Source of the DNA: UBA2040 sp963977135 | Lineage (GTDB): Bacteria; Bacteroidota; Bacteroidia; Flavobacteriales_D; Crocinitomicaceae | DNA: 64,000 nt | NCBI GenBank assembly: GCA_963977135.1 | Contig: CAXBNN010000016.1 | Location: 1-64,000 of the forward strand | Reading direction: 5' to 3' | Shown: positions 6,638 to 16,175 of the stretch, in pieces | How the letters are laid out: every line of letters begins with the position of its first letter | How positions within the stretch are numbered: the first letter of the stretch is position 1 | The notes under the pieces: model-generated | What the model saw: only the letters and a program-made list of their open reading frames with translations | The model's database searches: none | Told to the model about the DNA's origin: nothing | Position numbers and translations under genes: made by a program

Positions 6638-9600
6638 GTGCGTATACTTTTTATTTTTCTCTTCATTTGCTCTTATTCTGCCCAAGCTCAGTTCTACAAC
6701 GGGAGTCAGCAGGAATTTGGAAAAAATCGTGTGCAGTATTATGAATTCGATTGGCGTTACCAAAACTATGAGCGTTTCAAAGTTTTCTTTTATCGAGGTG
6801 AAGAGGAAATAGCAGAATATGCTGCAAAAACGATCCAACGAGAATTACTGAATATGGAATCGTTTCTAAATTATTCTATTCAAGAACATTTAGAAATATT
6901 GGTCTTTAAATCGTTAACAGATTTGAGGCAAAGCAACATTGGCTTGACGAATGAAAACGAAGCTCAATATGGCGGAAAAAGTCAAATAGTAGGCTCTAAA
7001 CTGTTCATCTATTATCAAGGTAATCACGTCGATTTGCAAAATCAAATTCGAGAAGTAATAGCTGAAACGGTCGTGCGAAATATCTTATTCGGAGATCAGT
7101 GGTCAGACGTTTTAATTGGTAATGACCCAAATAAACACCCAACTTGGTTTACAAAAGGCTTCGTCGATTATCTCGCTCAGCCGTGGGACGCCGATTTCGA
7201 AGCAACCATAAAAGATGGATTCTTGACAGGTTTATACGATGATTTTTCTCGTTTGGATGAAGAGCAAAGTCGACACGCAGGTCACGCTTTTTGGTCGTTT
7301 ATAGAAGAAACGTATGGGAAAAGTCAATTAATGAACCTGCTTTATCTCACAAAAATGAGTGGGCACATCGACCGTTCTCTAGAATATGTGTTGGGCTCTG
7401 ATTTGAAAACACTTTTACCTAGTTTCAGCAATTATTATAAAAAACGATTTCTAGCAGACTTGAAATATGAAGAAGATATTGTAGGGACAGAAATTAATTT
7501 TCGTTCTAAAAAGAATGAAATACTCGTTCGATTTGCAGCTTCAACAGATGGTGAAAGAATAGCTTACGTTTTAAACAAAGACGGTCGATATAGAATTTTC
7601 CTCAAGCAATCTGAGGAAAAGAAAGCGAAGAAAATCAAAGCGTATGAGCCTAAATTGCCACGAATCCAAGATTTGACTTTCCCTATATTGGCATTTCACC
7701 CAAATGGCGATTATCTTGTTTATTTTATAGAGCGCAAAGGCAAATTAATGTTTTCGCTTTATGATATTGAAGAAGGAACAACTACTCAAAAAGAATTACC
7801 GAGTTTAGAAAAAGTTTTAAGTGCCGATTATTCAAAAGATGGCCAAAGTCTAGTGATAAGCGGTGTGAAAAACGGTCAAACAGATTTGTATACCTACAAG
7901 ATCAGCGGGAATTCTTTGGATCAATTGACAGATGACTTATGGGATGATTTAGATCCAAAATGGACACTCGATGGTGAAAATATTATTTTTTCTTCCAATA
8001 GAAATAGTGATACTTTGAAGGAGAAGGAGGAAATTTTACCAAGTTACAACAAACTTGATTTGTTCGTATTTGATTACAAGAAGAAAGATAGAAATAAAAT
8101 CGTTTTAAAGCGATTAACGAATACACCAGAAGTAAACGAGACACAGCCAGTTGAAGTGAAGGAGGACGTTTTCTATTATTTGAATGACCAAAATGGTTTG
8201 CGAAATAGATGGAAGTTGGAAAAAGACAGCGTGATCAGTTTCATTGACACGATGATTCATTATCGATTTGATAATAAGATGTCCCCAGCTACAAATTTCA
8301 ATACAAGTATTCTAAACTCTGAAGTGATTTCTCAGACGGAAGTAATTTCTCAGATACATCAAAATGGGAAAGATTACCTCTATCGTCAAATCTTGAATGA
8401 AGGCGTAAAAGAGTCAAACAAAGTCTATTTTTTAAACCGTCGTGAGCAAAAGAACGGCCCCGAGGGTAATGAAAGTGCAGTAGAAGAAAAACCAGAGCCG
8501 ACCAAGGATTCGATTCCTGTGAAAATAGAAATATCTGAAGACGGTCGCTACGAAAAACAGACTTTGGTTTTGTATCAGAGTACTGAAGAATATCAGAATC
8601 AAGAAAATTTATTGACCAATAATTTGGAATACGGTGAACCTTTGCGCGTTCCATATAAATTGAATTTCGCGAAAGATTACGTCAGCGCAAAAATTGATAA
8701 TTCCTTTCTAAGTCAGTCTTACCAAAGATATTCAGGACCAGGAAGTGTTTATTTGAATCCTTCCGTGAGTGGATTTCTTAGAATTAGTTTCAGTGATGTT
8801 ATGGAAGACTATGTTCTTTCTGGCGGAATCAGAATACCAACCTCACGAAATTCAAGTGAGTTTTATGCCGCTTTTGATATGCGAAAACAACGTTTAGACA
8901 AACAGCTTTTTTACTATCGCAGAAGCTACGAAGACAACAGAGGAAAGGAATTGGATAAATTGATTACACACGAAGTTCAACTCAACCTAAACTATCCATT
9001 CTCAGAGGTGTTTTCATGGCGAAGTACAGTCTTGTCAAGAATTGATGTTGCCCAACCTTTGGCCATCGACAAGGAATCTTTGCTCCGCAACACCAATTAC
9101 TTTTATCAAGGTGGATTAAAAACTTCGTTGGTCTTCGATAACGCAAGACAATGGTCTGAAAATGCTTGGTCAGGAACGAAAGCGAAGGTATTTGCCGAAT
9201 ATTTACAAAACGTCGAGAGCAATGCGACTGGGATGATCAACCTCGGATTTGATTTGCGCCATTCAATAAAGTTGATAAAAGAACTTGTTTGGGTGAATCG
9301 TTTGGCAGCTGGAACTTCACTTGGAAACAGTCGCTTGCTTTATTATATGGGCGGTGTGGACAATTGGTTGTTGCGACCGAAAGTTAATTTCAACAATGAT
9401 ATTCCAGTTGATCCGAAAGGTCAATTTGCCTACCAAACCTTAGCAACTCCAATGCGAGGCTTCATACAAAATCAACGAAATGGGAATAGCTTCGCAGTTT
9501 TCAATTCTGAATTGCGGATACCCGTATTCATGATGCTCTCTAAAACAACGGTAAAAAATGAACCTCTTCGTATGTTTCAGTTTATCACGTTTTTCGACCT

Positions 9601-9847
9601 TGGAACTGCTTGGACTGGTCCACATCCTTTTTCTGCTGACAACTTTTTCAACATTCAAACGATTATAGATAAACCTGTTGTAATTAAAATAGTCGATAGT
9701 CGAGAACCGATAGTCGCCGCAACTGGATTTGGTCTCAGAAGTAAAATTTTTGGTTACTTTGTAAGAGGTGATTTAGGCTGGGGAATTGAAAATGGCAGTT
9801 TCAATAAAAGACCACAGCTGTTTTTATCATTGTCACATGATATTTAA
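6638..9847 (+). CDS. Large envelope protein: inactive peptidase-MA-like domain, TolB-like propeller, C-terminal beta-barrel, 1069 aa
   Basis: I chose the GTG at 6638 because it gives a clean signal peptide (hydrophobic ILFIFLFICSYS then AQA-Q) and avoids overlap with the LuxE-like gene; the frame is open to 6503. Residues ~25-270 resemble the peptidase-MA/gluzincin fold (WFTKGFVDYLAQ) but lack an HExxH motif. Residues ~280-560 contain PD40/TolB-type propeller repeats, for example DPKWTLDGENIIFSSNR. The last ~400 residues alternate as amphipathic strands expected of an outer-membrane barrel. This three-part layout recurs in Bacteroidota, where it has no established role. The C-terminus is 4 nt before the next gene. 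Confidence 0.7.
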   Translation: MRILFIFLFICSYSAQAQFYNGSQQEFGKNRVQYYEFDWRYQNYERFKVFFYRGEEEIAEYAAKTIQRELLNMESFLNYSIQEHLEILVFKSLTDLRQSNIGLTNENEAQYGGKSQIVGSKLFIYYQGNHVDLQNQIREVIAETVVRNILFGDQWSDVLIGNDPNKHPTWFTKGFVDYLAQPWDADFEATIKDGFLTGLYDDFSRLDEEQSRHAGHAFWSFIEETYGKSQLMNLLYLTKMSGHIDRSLEYVLGSDLKTLLPSFSNYYKKRFLADLKYEEDIVGTEINFRSKKNEILVRFAASTDGERIAYVLNKDGRYRIFLKQSEEKKAKKIKAYEPKLPRIQDLTFPILAFHPNGDYLVYFIERKGKLMFSLYDIEEGTTTQKELPSLEKVLSADYSKDGQSLVISGVKNGQTDLYTYKISGNSLDQLTDDLWDDLDPKWTLDGENIIFSSNRNSDTLKEKEEILPSYNKLDLFVFDYKKKDRNKIVLKRLTNTPEVNETQPVEVKEDVFYYLNDQNGLRNRWKLEKDSVISFIDTMIHYRFDNKMSPATNFNTSILNSEVISQTEVISQIHQNGKDYLYRQILNEGVKESNKVYFLNRREQKNGPEGNESAVEEKPEPTKDSIPVKIEISEDGRYEKQTLVLYQSTEEYQNQENLLTNNLEYGEPLRVPYKLNFAKDYVSAKIDNSFLSQSYQRYSGPGSVYLNPSVSGFLRISFSDVMEDYVLSGGIRIPTSRNSSEFYAAFDMRKQRLDKQLFYYRRSYEDNRGKELDKLITHEVQLNLNYPFSEVFSWRSTVLSRIDVAQPLAIDKESLLRNTNYFYQGGLKTSLVFDNARQWSENAWSGTKAKVFAEYLQNVESNATGMINLGFDLRHSIKLIKELVWVNRLAAGTSLGNSRLLYYMGGVDNWLLRPKVNFNNDIPVDPKGQFAYQTLATPMRGFIQNQRNGNSFAVFNSELRIPVFMMLSKTTVKNEPLRMFQFITFFDLGTAWTGPHPFSADNFFNIQTIIDKPVVIKIVDSREPIVAATGFGLRSKIFGYFVRGDLGWGIENGSFNKRPQLFLSLSHDI

Positions 9848-9851
9848 GAAT

Positions 9852-10244
9852 ATGACTTTGCAAACAATTTTAGTTCTGGTTTTAATCGGAATCGCGTCTG
9901 GAATCCTCAGCGGATTTGTAGGCGTTGGTGGCGGAATTATTATTGTGCCGGCCTTCATTTTTTTATTAGGAATGAATCAATTAAACGCACAAGGAACTAG
10001 CTTATTTGTCCTTTTGTTGCCGATTGGTATTTTGGCTGTAATGAATTATTGGAAAGCTGGACAAATCAATTGGATATATGGGTTGATTGTATCTTTGGCA
10101 TTTGTTGCAGGCGGTTATTTTGGAAGTAAATTAGCATTGCGTATTTCACCTAATTTGGTTCGATTAATTTTTGGAATCATTATGGTATTTATTTCTTTCA
10201 AATTGTTGTATTCAGGCTATCAAGGATTGAGCAATGAAAAGTGA
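9852..10244 (+). CDS. TauE/SafE-type permease, single-repeat (half-size), 130 aa
   Basis: Four hydrophobic helices and the signature GFVGVGGGIIIVPAF near the N-terminus match one repeat unit of the TauE/SafE (DUF81) family, whose usual members have two units and ~250 residues and move sulfonates, sulfite or related anions across the inner membrane. The ATG at 9852 follows the upstream stop by 4 nt; an upstream ATG at 9837 would overlap that gene. The end overlaps the next start by 11 nt, showing translational coupling. A single-repeat protein would have to dimerise to form a full transporter. Substrate unknown. Confidence 0.75.
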   Translation: MTLQTILVLVLIGIASGILSGFVGVGGGIIIVPAFIFLLGMNQLNAQGTSLFVLLLPIGILAVMNYWKAGQINWIYGLIVSLAFVAGGYFGSKLALRISPNLVRLIFGIIMVFISFKLLYSGYQGLSNEK

Positions 10245-11418
10245 AATTATCGATAAAATCGAACAGTTGTCTGAGAGCTATTTCTCGGAAGTGAACGCTA
10301 TACGCGAACATTTGCACGAAAATCCTGAACTTTCTTTTCAGGAATTCAATACAATGAAATATGTTTCTGATCGATTGACCGAATGGGGTATCGAGCATCA
10401 AACGGGTATTGCAGATACAGGAATTGTTGCTTTCATTCGAGGAAAATTTGATGATAAAACAGAACATGTTGTTCTTCGCGCAGATTTAGATGCACTGCCT
10501 ATTTTGGAACAAAACGATGTGCCTTACAAATCAAAAGTTGATGGCGTGATGCACGCTTGTGGTCATGACGTTCATACCTCAGTCTTGCTAGGAACGGCTA
10601 AAATTTTAAAGCAATTGGAAAACGAACTGTCTTTTCCAGTTCAACTGATTTTTCAACCTGGAGAAGAAAAGGCACCGGGTGGCGCTTCCTTAATGATAGC
10701 GGCTGGAGCTTTAAAAATGAATCCAGTTAAAGCAATTTACGGATTGCATGTTTTTCCAGAAATGAATGCTGGGAAAGTAGGTTTCCGTGAAGGATTGTAC
10801 ATGGCTTCATGTGATGAACTGCACATAAAAATCACAGGAAAAGGTGGTCATGCCGCTTTGCCTGAAAACTGTATCGACCCAATTTCCGCAGGAGCAAAAA
10901 TCGTTTCATCTTTATCTAAAAACATTAAAGACAAATGTGATCCGTCTGTTCCATGTGTCATTAGTATAGGTCACTTTGAGGCTATAGGTGCAACGAATGT
11001 AATTCCTGAAACCGCTATTCTAAAAGGCACTTTCCGAACCATGAATGAAGAATGGAGAATGAAAGCACTAGATTTAATGGATGTTCAACTTTCCGAAATT
11101 GCAAAGGAAACTGGGACTAAAATCGAATTTGAAATAGTAAAAGGTTATCCATTTTTGGAAAACGATAGCAAGACTACTTCAGAATTAAGATGCAAAGCAC
11201 AAGAAATTTTAGGGAATGAGAATGTTGAGAATTTAGCTTTGAGAATGACTGCTGAGGATTTCTCATTTTATACCCAATTGGTGCCAGCTTGTTTTTTCCG
11301 ATTAGGTGTTCGCAATGAGGCAAAAGGAATTGTTTATGGTGTTCATCATCCTAAATTTGATGTTGATAAAAATGCCTTAAAAACAGGTATGCAAATCATG
11401 GCGTCGACCGCTTTTTAA
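10234..11418 (+). CDS. M20 family amidohydrolase (N-acyl amino acid / hippurate hydrolase type), 394 aa
   Basis: The metallopeptidase M20D motifs are present: RADLDALP (84-90), HACGHDVHTS with C109 and H111, the glutamate pair in GEEKAPGG (E144/E145), the segment GLHVFPEMNAGKVG, and a C-terminal metal histidine in GVHHPKF. Enzymes of this group hydrolyse N-acylated amino acids in the cytoplasm. The central ~110 residues form the usual dimerisation lid. It overlaps the TauE-like gene at its start and is followed after 1 nt by the DUF4230 gene, so these are one transcript. The substrate is not determinable; diaminopimelate deacetylation is a less likely alternative. Confidence 0.85.
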   Translation: MKSEIIDKIEQLSESYFSEVNAIREHLHENPELSFQEFNTMKYVSDRLTEWGIEHQTGIADTGIVAFIRGKFDDKTEHVVLRADLDALPILEQNDVPYKSKVDGVMHACGHDVHTSVLLGTAKILKQLENELSFPVQLIFQPGEEKAPGGASLMIAAGALKMNPVKAIYGLHVFPEMNAGKVGFREGLYMASCDELHIKITGKGGHAALPENCIDPISAGAKIVSSLSKNIKDKCDPSVPCVISIGHFEAIGATNVIPETAILKGTFRTMNEEWRMKALDLMDVQLSEIAKETGTKIEFEIVKGYPFLENDSKTTSELRCKAQEILGNENVENLALRMTAEDFSFYTQLVPACFFRLGVRNEAKGIVYGVHHPKFDVDKNALKTGMQIMASTAF

Positions 11419-11419
11419 T

Positions 11420-11977
11420 ATGAGTAAACACGTAATTTTTCTTCTAAGTTTTTTTTTGTTGCTAGCGTGCAGCGAAGAAAAACGAATGCGTAAAACTGAA
11501 GTTTTCGAAATTCGCGAAATCGGAGAGTTGTCGACGACAGAATTTGTTTATTCTAAGGTTTTGAAAATTGATGACAAGCCTGAATGGTATAAGTTTGGTA
11601 ACCGAAAAATATTGATTTCATGCAAGGCAAAAGTTAAAGCAGGAATTGATTTAACGGCTATTCAAAAAGAAGATATTGAAATCAAAGGTGACAATATCAT
11701 AATCTATTTGCCTAAAGCTAAGATTACCTCTTTCAATATGGATCCCAATTCTATAAAAACAGAAATGGCTGAAGTCAGTGGGATGAGGTCTTCATTTACC
11801 CAAGAGGAGAAAAACACAATTTTGCAATTGGGAGAGAAGTCCATTCGAGATGGCTTAATAGAAACTGGGATTTATAACGAGGCGAAGAAAAATGTGATCT
11901 CATTTGTTACTGAGTTTTATCAGCAAATGGGCTTTGAAAAGGTCACTGTAGTTATGAAAGGAGACGATGAGAAGTAG
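11420..11977 (+). CDS. DUF4230 lipoprotein, 185 aa
   Basis: The N-terminus is a signal peptide with lipobox LLACS. The body shows the DUF4230 pattern: an N-terminal strand pair (GELSTTEFVYSKVL), a central K-V-K-A-G-I-D-L motif, D-N-I-I-I-Y-L-P-K-A-K-I and a C-terminal helix. DUF4230 proteins are conserved in many bacteria but have no assigned function. It is followed, with an 11-nt overlap, by a second DUF4230 gene, so the two look like an ancient tandem duplication. They may form a hetero-complex, which is inference. Confidence 0.8.
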   Translation: MSKHVIFLLSFFLLLACSEEKRMRKTEVFEIREIGELSTTEFVYSKVLKIDDKPEWYKFGNRKILISCKAKVKAGIDLTAIQKEDIEIKGDNIIIYLPKAKITSFNMDPNSIKTEMAEVSGMRSSFTQEEKNTILQLGEKSIRDGLIETGIYNEAKKNVISFVTEFYQQMGFEKVTVVMKGDDEK

Positions 11978-12605
11978 TATTCGTTTTTTGAAAAATCTTG
12001 TTGCCTTGTTGTTTTTTAGCTTCATGGGGTTTTTATTATTCCGCGCTTGTAGTGACAAACCACAACCACCAGAATTGGTGCTAGACGAAACTCCTTTGCA
12101 CATCGAGTCCATTCGTAAAATTGCTGAAGTTGCTACGATTAGTTTTAAAGATGAAGTTGTGTCGGACACAATCGAATATTATAAAAGCGGAGATGATGAA
12201 TTTGCTGGTACCTTGAGAAAACTTGCCGATTTGGATTTCAAAAATGCGATTCGAAACTCTGAAATAAAACGCAGACTCACTTTGATTGTGAAAGGTGAAG
12301 CAAAAATTGGTTTTGATTTAACTGACAAGAATTACCGTATTGATCAGAACAAAGACACCATTTGGTTTCATTTTCCAAAGGCTAAAATATTGGATATCAA
12401 CTTGAATCCATCTGAAACAGAAGTTTTTCAAGAAAATGGTACTTGGCATGACTATACGCGCAAACAACTTCTAGCCAAGGCAAAAGTGAAAATTGAGCGA
12501 AATGTTATAAATGCACAATTGCTTCAAAAAGCCGAAGACAGTATGAAGGATTTGATTCGAAAACTGATGAGAGATGATCGTAAATTATTGATTTACTATG
12601 AGTAA
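11967..12605 (+). CDS. DUF4230 protein, second tandem copy, 212 aa
   Basis: This protein has an N-terminal membrane anchor or signal sequence (FLKNLVALLFFSFMGFLLFRAC) and the same core as the previous gene: K-G-E-A-K-I-G-F-D-L-T followed by D-T-I-W-F-H-F-P-K-A-K-I-L. Divergence between the copies is large, so the duplication is old. It overlaps the upstream gene by 11 nt and the downstream one by 8 nt, which implies coupled translation. No function is known. Confidence 0.8.
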   Translation: MRSSIRFLKNLVALLFFSFMGFLLFRACSDKPQPPELVLDETPLHIESIRKIAEVATISFKDEVVSDTIEYYKSGDDEFAGTLRKLADLDFKNAIRNSEIKRRLTLIVKGEAKIGFDLTDKNYRIDQNKDTIWFHFPKAKILDINLNPSETEVFQENGTWHDYTRKQLLAKAKVKIERNVINAQLLQKAEDSMKDLIRKLMRDDRKLLIYYE

Positions 12606-13008
12606 GGTTCTATTTTTCGTAATGTTATCAGTGTTGCTATCGTGCAGTAAAGAAAAGCAGAGTAATAAATATTTGGCTGGTGATTGGGATATTATTACCT
12701 ATTCAGAAGTGATCTTTGACGGTACAATAAACAAATATGATTTAATTTCTGGATCAGCTCATTTTGACAAATTGAGTGGAGGAACGGCATCCAATTTCCA
12801 ACTTAATTTCAAAGCTGTGGGTAGTTTCGATACCGTTGAAAAAACATTTAACGGAACGTATAAACGTCGCACGATAGATACTTTAGAATTCAATGTAGAT
12901 ACTGAAATTTACCTATTCGAAATCACGAGAATATTTAAAAAAGACTTGAATTTACAGGGCGGGCTTGCTCCTGATCGGAAGAGTATTTTTATAATGAAAA
13001 AGAAATGA
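12598..13008 (+). CDS. Small lipoprotein of unknown function, 136 aa
   Basis: The signal peptide ends in the lipobox VLLSCS, giving a lipidated cysteine near residue 16. The mature part starts with a lipocalin-like L-A-G-D-W-D-I and is a string of beta segments, suggesting a small barrel of the 'lipocalin-like' lipoprotein group of Bacteroidota. It overlaps the second DUF4230 gene by 8 nt and is the last gene of this run; recQ converges 9 nt later. No terminator could be recognised between them. Confidence 0.7.
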   Translation: MSKVLFFVMLSVLLSCSKEKQSNKYLAGDWDIITYSEVIFDGTINKYDLISGSAHFDKLSGGTASNFQLNFKAVGSFDTVEKTFNGTYKRRTIDTLEFNVDTEIYLFEITRIFKKDLNLQGGLAPDRKSIFIMKKK

Positions 13009-13017
13009 TTTTGTCGC

Positions 13018-15195
13018 TTAATTCGCGTATTCATTCATAAACTTTATCCTCATCAAGCGCAGTTCATCTTCTGAATAATCACCGTCAAATTCGCTGTAAG
13101 CTTCAGATAAATCGTCTGTTTCGGCTTCAATGAAATAATCAAAAATCTCTTCCTGATTGTCCGAATCAAGTATGTCATCAATGTAATAATTGATATTCAC
13201 ACGGGTACCTGAAGAAACAATGGCCTCTATTTCATCTATGACTTCCACTAGTGATTTACCCTGTGAACGCCCAATATCCTCTAAAGGTAATTTTCGGTCA
13301 ATGTTTTGAATCAATTGTACTTTTAAACCTGATTTATTTACCAAGGATTTCACAACCATATCATTCGGTCGGTCTATTCCATTGTCTTCAACGTAGGATT
13401 TTATTAAGTGAACAAACGGACGTCCATAGCGCGCTGCTTTTCCTTGACCAACACCTTGAATATTTGTCAACTCCTCCAGTGTGATGGGATATTGAAAACA
13501 CATGTCTTTCAAAGAGGGCTCTTGAAAAACAACAAATGGCGGAACTTTACTGCTTTTGGCTGTAGATTTCCGAAGATCAACCAACATTTTGTATAAATCC
13601 TCATCGAATGCTGCTCCTTTGCCAGAAACAACAATATCATCGTCTTCGCTAAAACTGTAATTATTTTCTTTAATTAACTGAAATGAAACTGGATTTTTCA
13701 AAAAGGCCTCACCTGCTGGTGTCATTTTCAATATACCGTAACTTTCAATGTCTTTCGATAATAATCCAGAAACAACAGCCTGTCGGATACAAGCGTTCCA
13801 AAGAATTTCGTTGGTGTCTTTTCCTCGTCCAAAATTTGGTAATAAATCGTGCTTGTAGCTTTTCATGTCTGAAGTGACATTTCCAGAAAGGAAGGCGCAA
13901 ATATGTTTTGGTTTTTGCTGTTCTTGCAATTGTACAACGGTTTCTAATAAAGCAACTATGAAATCTTTACCTTCTATTTTGTCTTTAGGATGCTTACAAT
14001 TGTCGCAATTGCTGTCGCATAATTTTTCATCGAATTCCTCCCCGAAATAATGAAGTATGAATTTACGTCTACAAACGGAAGTTTCTGCATAAGAAACTAT
14101 TTCGTGTAACAATTGTCTGCCGATTTCTAGTTCGGCAACTGGTTTTCCTTGTAAGAATTTCTCTAATTTCTCAATGTCTTTGTAAGCGTAAAATGCTAAA
14201 CATTCTCCTTCACCTCCATCACGACCAGCTCGACCAGTTTCCTGGTAATAACTTTCAATCGATTTTGGAATATCATGGTGAATCACAAATCGAACATCTG
14301 GCTTGTCAATTCCCATCCCAAATGCGATTGTCGCAACAATTACATTTACGTCTTCCATCAAAAACATGTCCTGATGCCTTGCACGTGTATTGGCATCTAA
14401 ACCTGCATGGTAAGGCAATGCAGAAATTCCGTTGACTTGCAAAAGCTCTGCTATTTCTTCAACTTTTTTACGGCTCAAGCAATATATAATACCGCTTTTG
14501 CCTTCCATTCCGCGGATATAACGAATGATTTCTTTTTCTACATCACGCTTAGGACGAATTTCATAATACAAATTATCTCGGTTAAAAGACATTTTGTAAA
14601 CGGTGGCATCCAACATATTCAAATTCTTCTGAATATCGTGTTGAACTTTAGGAGTTGCAGTTGCCGTCAAAGCAATAATCGGAACGTCAGATATTTTTTC
14701 AAATATTTCACGCAATCTTCGGTATTCTGGACGGAAATCGTGTCCCCACTCAGAAATACAATGCGCTTCGTCAATTGCGAAAAAGCTAACGTTTACAGAA
14801 GTAAGGAAATCTATATTTTCTTGTTTTGTCAAAGATTCTGGAGCAACAAAAAGCATTTTGGTAACACCATCAACAATATCTTTTTTTACACGGGTGATTT
14901 CGGTTTTTGTTAAAGAAGAATTTAACACATGTGCTATTCCTTCTTCTTCACTAACTCCGCGAATGGCATCAACTTGATTTTTCATCAAAGCGATAAGCGG
15001 TGATACGATTATTGCCGTTCCTTCTGAAAGAAGAGCTGGCAATTGATAACATAATGATTTGCCTCCACCAGTAGGCATTATTACAAATGTATTTTTTCGA
15101 TTTAATATATTCGTAATGATGTCTTCTTGACTTCCCTTAAAACTGTCAAAACCAAAAAACTTGCGTAAAGCAACTTTTAGATTATCGTTCGCCAT
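13018..15195 (-). CDS. recQ: ATP-dependent DNA helicase RecQ, 725 aa
   Basis: RecQ unwinds DNA 3' to 5' during recombination and replication restart. Helicase motif I (MPTGGGKS, K46), motif II DEAH at 142-145 followed by C-I-S-E-W-G-H-D-F-R-P, and motif VI (QETGRAGRDG) are intact. A four-cysteine zinc site lies at about 373-400 (CRRKF...CDSNCDNC), then a winged-helix region and an HRDC domain (EELTNIQGVGQGKAARYG). It is about 115 residues longer than E. coli RecQ because of an acidic C-terminal tail, common in Bacteroidota versions. Its upstream region holds an 18-bp near-palindrome. Confidence 0.95.
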   Translation of the reverse strand: MANDNLKVALRKFFGFDSFKGSQEDIITNILNRKNTFVIMPTGGGKSLCYQLPALLSEGTAIIVSPLIALMKNQVDAIRGVSEEEGIAHVLNSSLTKTEITRVKKDIVDGVTKMLFVAPESLTKQENIDFLTSVNVSFFAIDEAHCISEWGHDFRPEYRRLREIFEKISDVPIIALTATATPKVQHDIQKNLNMLDATVYKMSFNRDNLYYEIRPKRDVEKEIIRYIRGMEGKSGIIYCLSRKKVEEIAELLQVNGISALPYHAGLDANTRARHQDMFLMEDVNVIVATIAFGMGIDKPDVRFVIHHDIPKSIESYYQETGRAGRDGGEGECLAFYAYKDIEKLEKFLQGKPVAELEIGRQLLHEIVSYAETSVCRRKFILHYFGEEFDEKLCDSNCDNCKHPKDKIEGKDFIVALLETVVQLQEQQKPKHICAFLSGNVTSDMKSYKHDLLPNFGRGKDTNEILWNACIRQAVVSGLLSKDIESYGILKMTPAGEAFLKNPVSFQLIKENNYSFSEDDDIVVSGKGAAFDEDLYKMLVDLRKSTAKSSKVPPFVVFQEPSLKDMCFQYPITLEELTNIQGVGQGKAARYGRPFVHLIKSYVEDNGIDRPNDMVVKSLVNKSGLKVQLIQNIDRKLPLEDIGRSQGKSLVEVIDEIEAIVSSGTRVNINYYIDDILDSDNQEEIFDYFIEAETDDLSEAYSEFDGDYSEDELRLMRIKFMNEYAN

Positions 15196-15216
15196 TGATG
15201 GTAATTAATTTGTTGG

Positions 15217-15234
15217 GGTTCAGAATTGTGAACC
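15217..15234. promoter_or_regulatory. 18-bp near-palindrome upstream of recQ
   Basis: GGTTCAGAATTGTGAACC is symmetrical at 16 of 18 positions and lies 22 nt upstream of the recQ start. It could be an operator; no regulator can be named. Confidence 0.3.
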
Positions 15235-15360
15235 TATAAGACGAATGTAGTCAAATAAAAGATAATTAATTGCATTAAAAGAACAAAATTCAGGTTTTTT
15301 TGCGGTTAAAAAAAAAGAAAAAGTAACAGTCATTTTCAAGTTTTCCTCAAGGTGATTGAC

Positions 15361-15368
15361 TATTTTTG
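15361..15368 (+). promoter_or_regulatory. -7 box (TATTTTTG) for tatC
   Basis: An exact TAnnTTTG match ends 8 nt before the tatC ATG. No TTG is at the proper -33 spacing. Confidence 0.4.
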
Positions 15369-15376
15369 AAAACTAA

Positions 15377-16159
15377 ATGGAAGAAGATAAAGAAATGTCG
15401 TTTTTAGACCATCTTGAGGAATTGAGATGGAGATTGGTTCGGTCGGCAATTGCGATACTAGTAGTTGGAATTGTTCTATGGGTTTTTAAGACATGGATAA
15501 TGGAGAATGTACTATTGATACTGCGCTCTCCAGACTTTATTACCTATCGTTTAATGTGCGACTGGTTTTCCATATGTACCGAAGAAATTAATTTCGATAT
15601 GCAAAGTATCGAAATGTCTGGTCAGTTTTCTTATGCCTTGATGATGTCGATAATCGGCGGAGTCGTTATTGCTTTCCCTTTTATTTTCTATCAACTCTGG
15701 GCTTTTGTGAAACCTGGTTTGAAGCAAAGAGAGCGGAAAGTTGCAAAAGGAATTATCTTTTATGTAAGCTTGTTATTCTTTTTCGGGATATTATTCGGTT
15801 ACTTTATCGTTGCACCGTTATGTGTTCAGTTTTTTGGAGGATTCACCTTGTCCGATCAAATTCACAATAGCTTCACCGTCAATTCGCTTCTGTCGATGAT
15901 AATATCTACGGTTTTCTATTCAGGCTTACTTTTTTTATTGCCTGTAGTTAGCTTTCTGCTTACTCAATTAGGAATAATCAACGCTGCATTCTTGCGTAAA
16001 TATCGCAAACATGCTATTGTTGGAGTTTTGATTTTATCTGCCGTTATTACGCCACCAGATTTAATTTCTCAAGTTATCGTCGCCATTCCTATTGCATTGT
16101 TATACGAAGTCGGTATATTCGTGGCTGCACGTGCTGAGAAAAAAGGACAATCGATTTAG
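15377..16159 (+). CDS. tatC: Twin-arginine translocase subunit TatC, 260 aa
   Basis: TatC is the multispanning receptor that binds twin-arginine signal peptides at the inner membrane. The N-terminal motif FLDHLEELRWRL contains the conserved signal-binding glutamate (E15), and the second conserved motif YQLWAFVKPGLKQRER is present. Six hydrophobic segments are visible. The loop at about 50-75 contains two extra cysteines (CDWFSICTEE), longer than in E. coli. No tatA or tatB gene is adjacent. The following gene begins 16 nt after the stop. Confidence 0.95.
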   Translation: MEEDKEMSFLDHLEELRWRLVRSAIAILVVGIVLWVFKTWIMENVLLILRSPDFITYRLMCDWFSICTEEINFDMQSIEMSGQFSYALMMSIIGGVVIAFPFIFYQLWAFVKPGLKQRERKVAKGIIFYVSLLFFFGILFGYFIVAPLCVQFFGGFTLSDQIHNSFTVNSLLSMIISTVFYSGLLFLLPVVSFLLTQLGIINAAFLRKYRKHAIVGVLILSAVITPPDLISQVIVAIPIALLYEVGIFVAARAEKKGQSI

Positions 16160-16175
16160 AAACCAAAATCAATCA

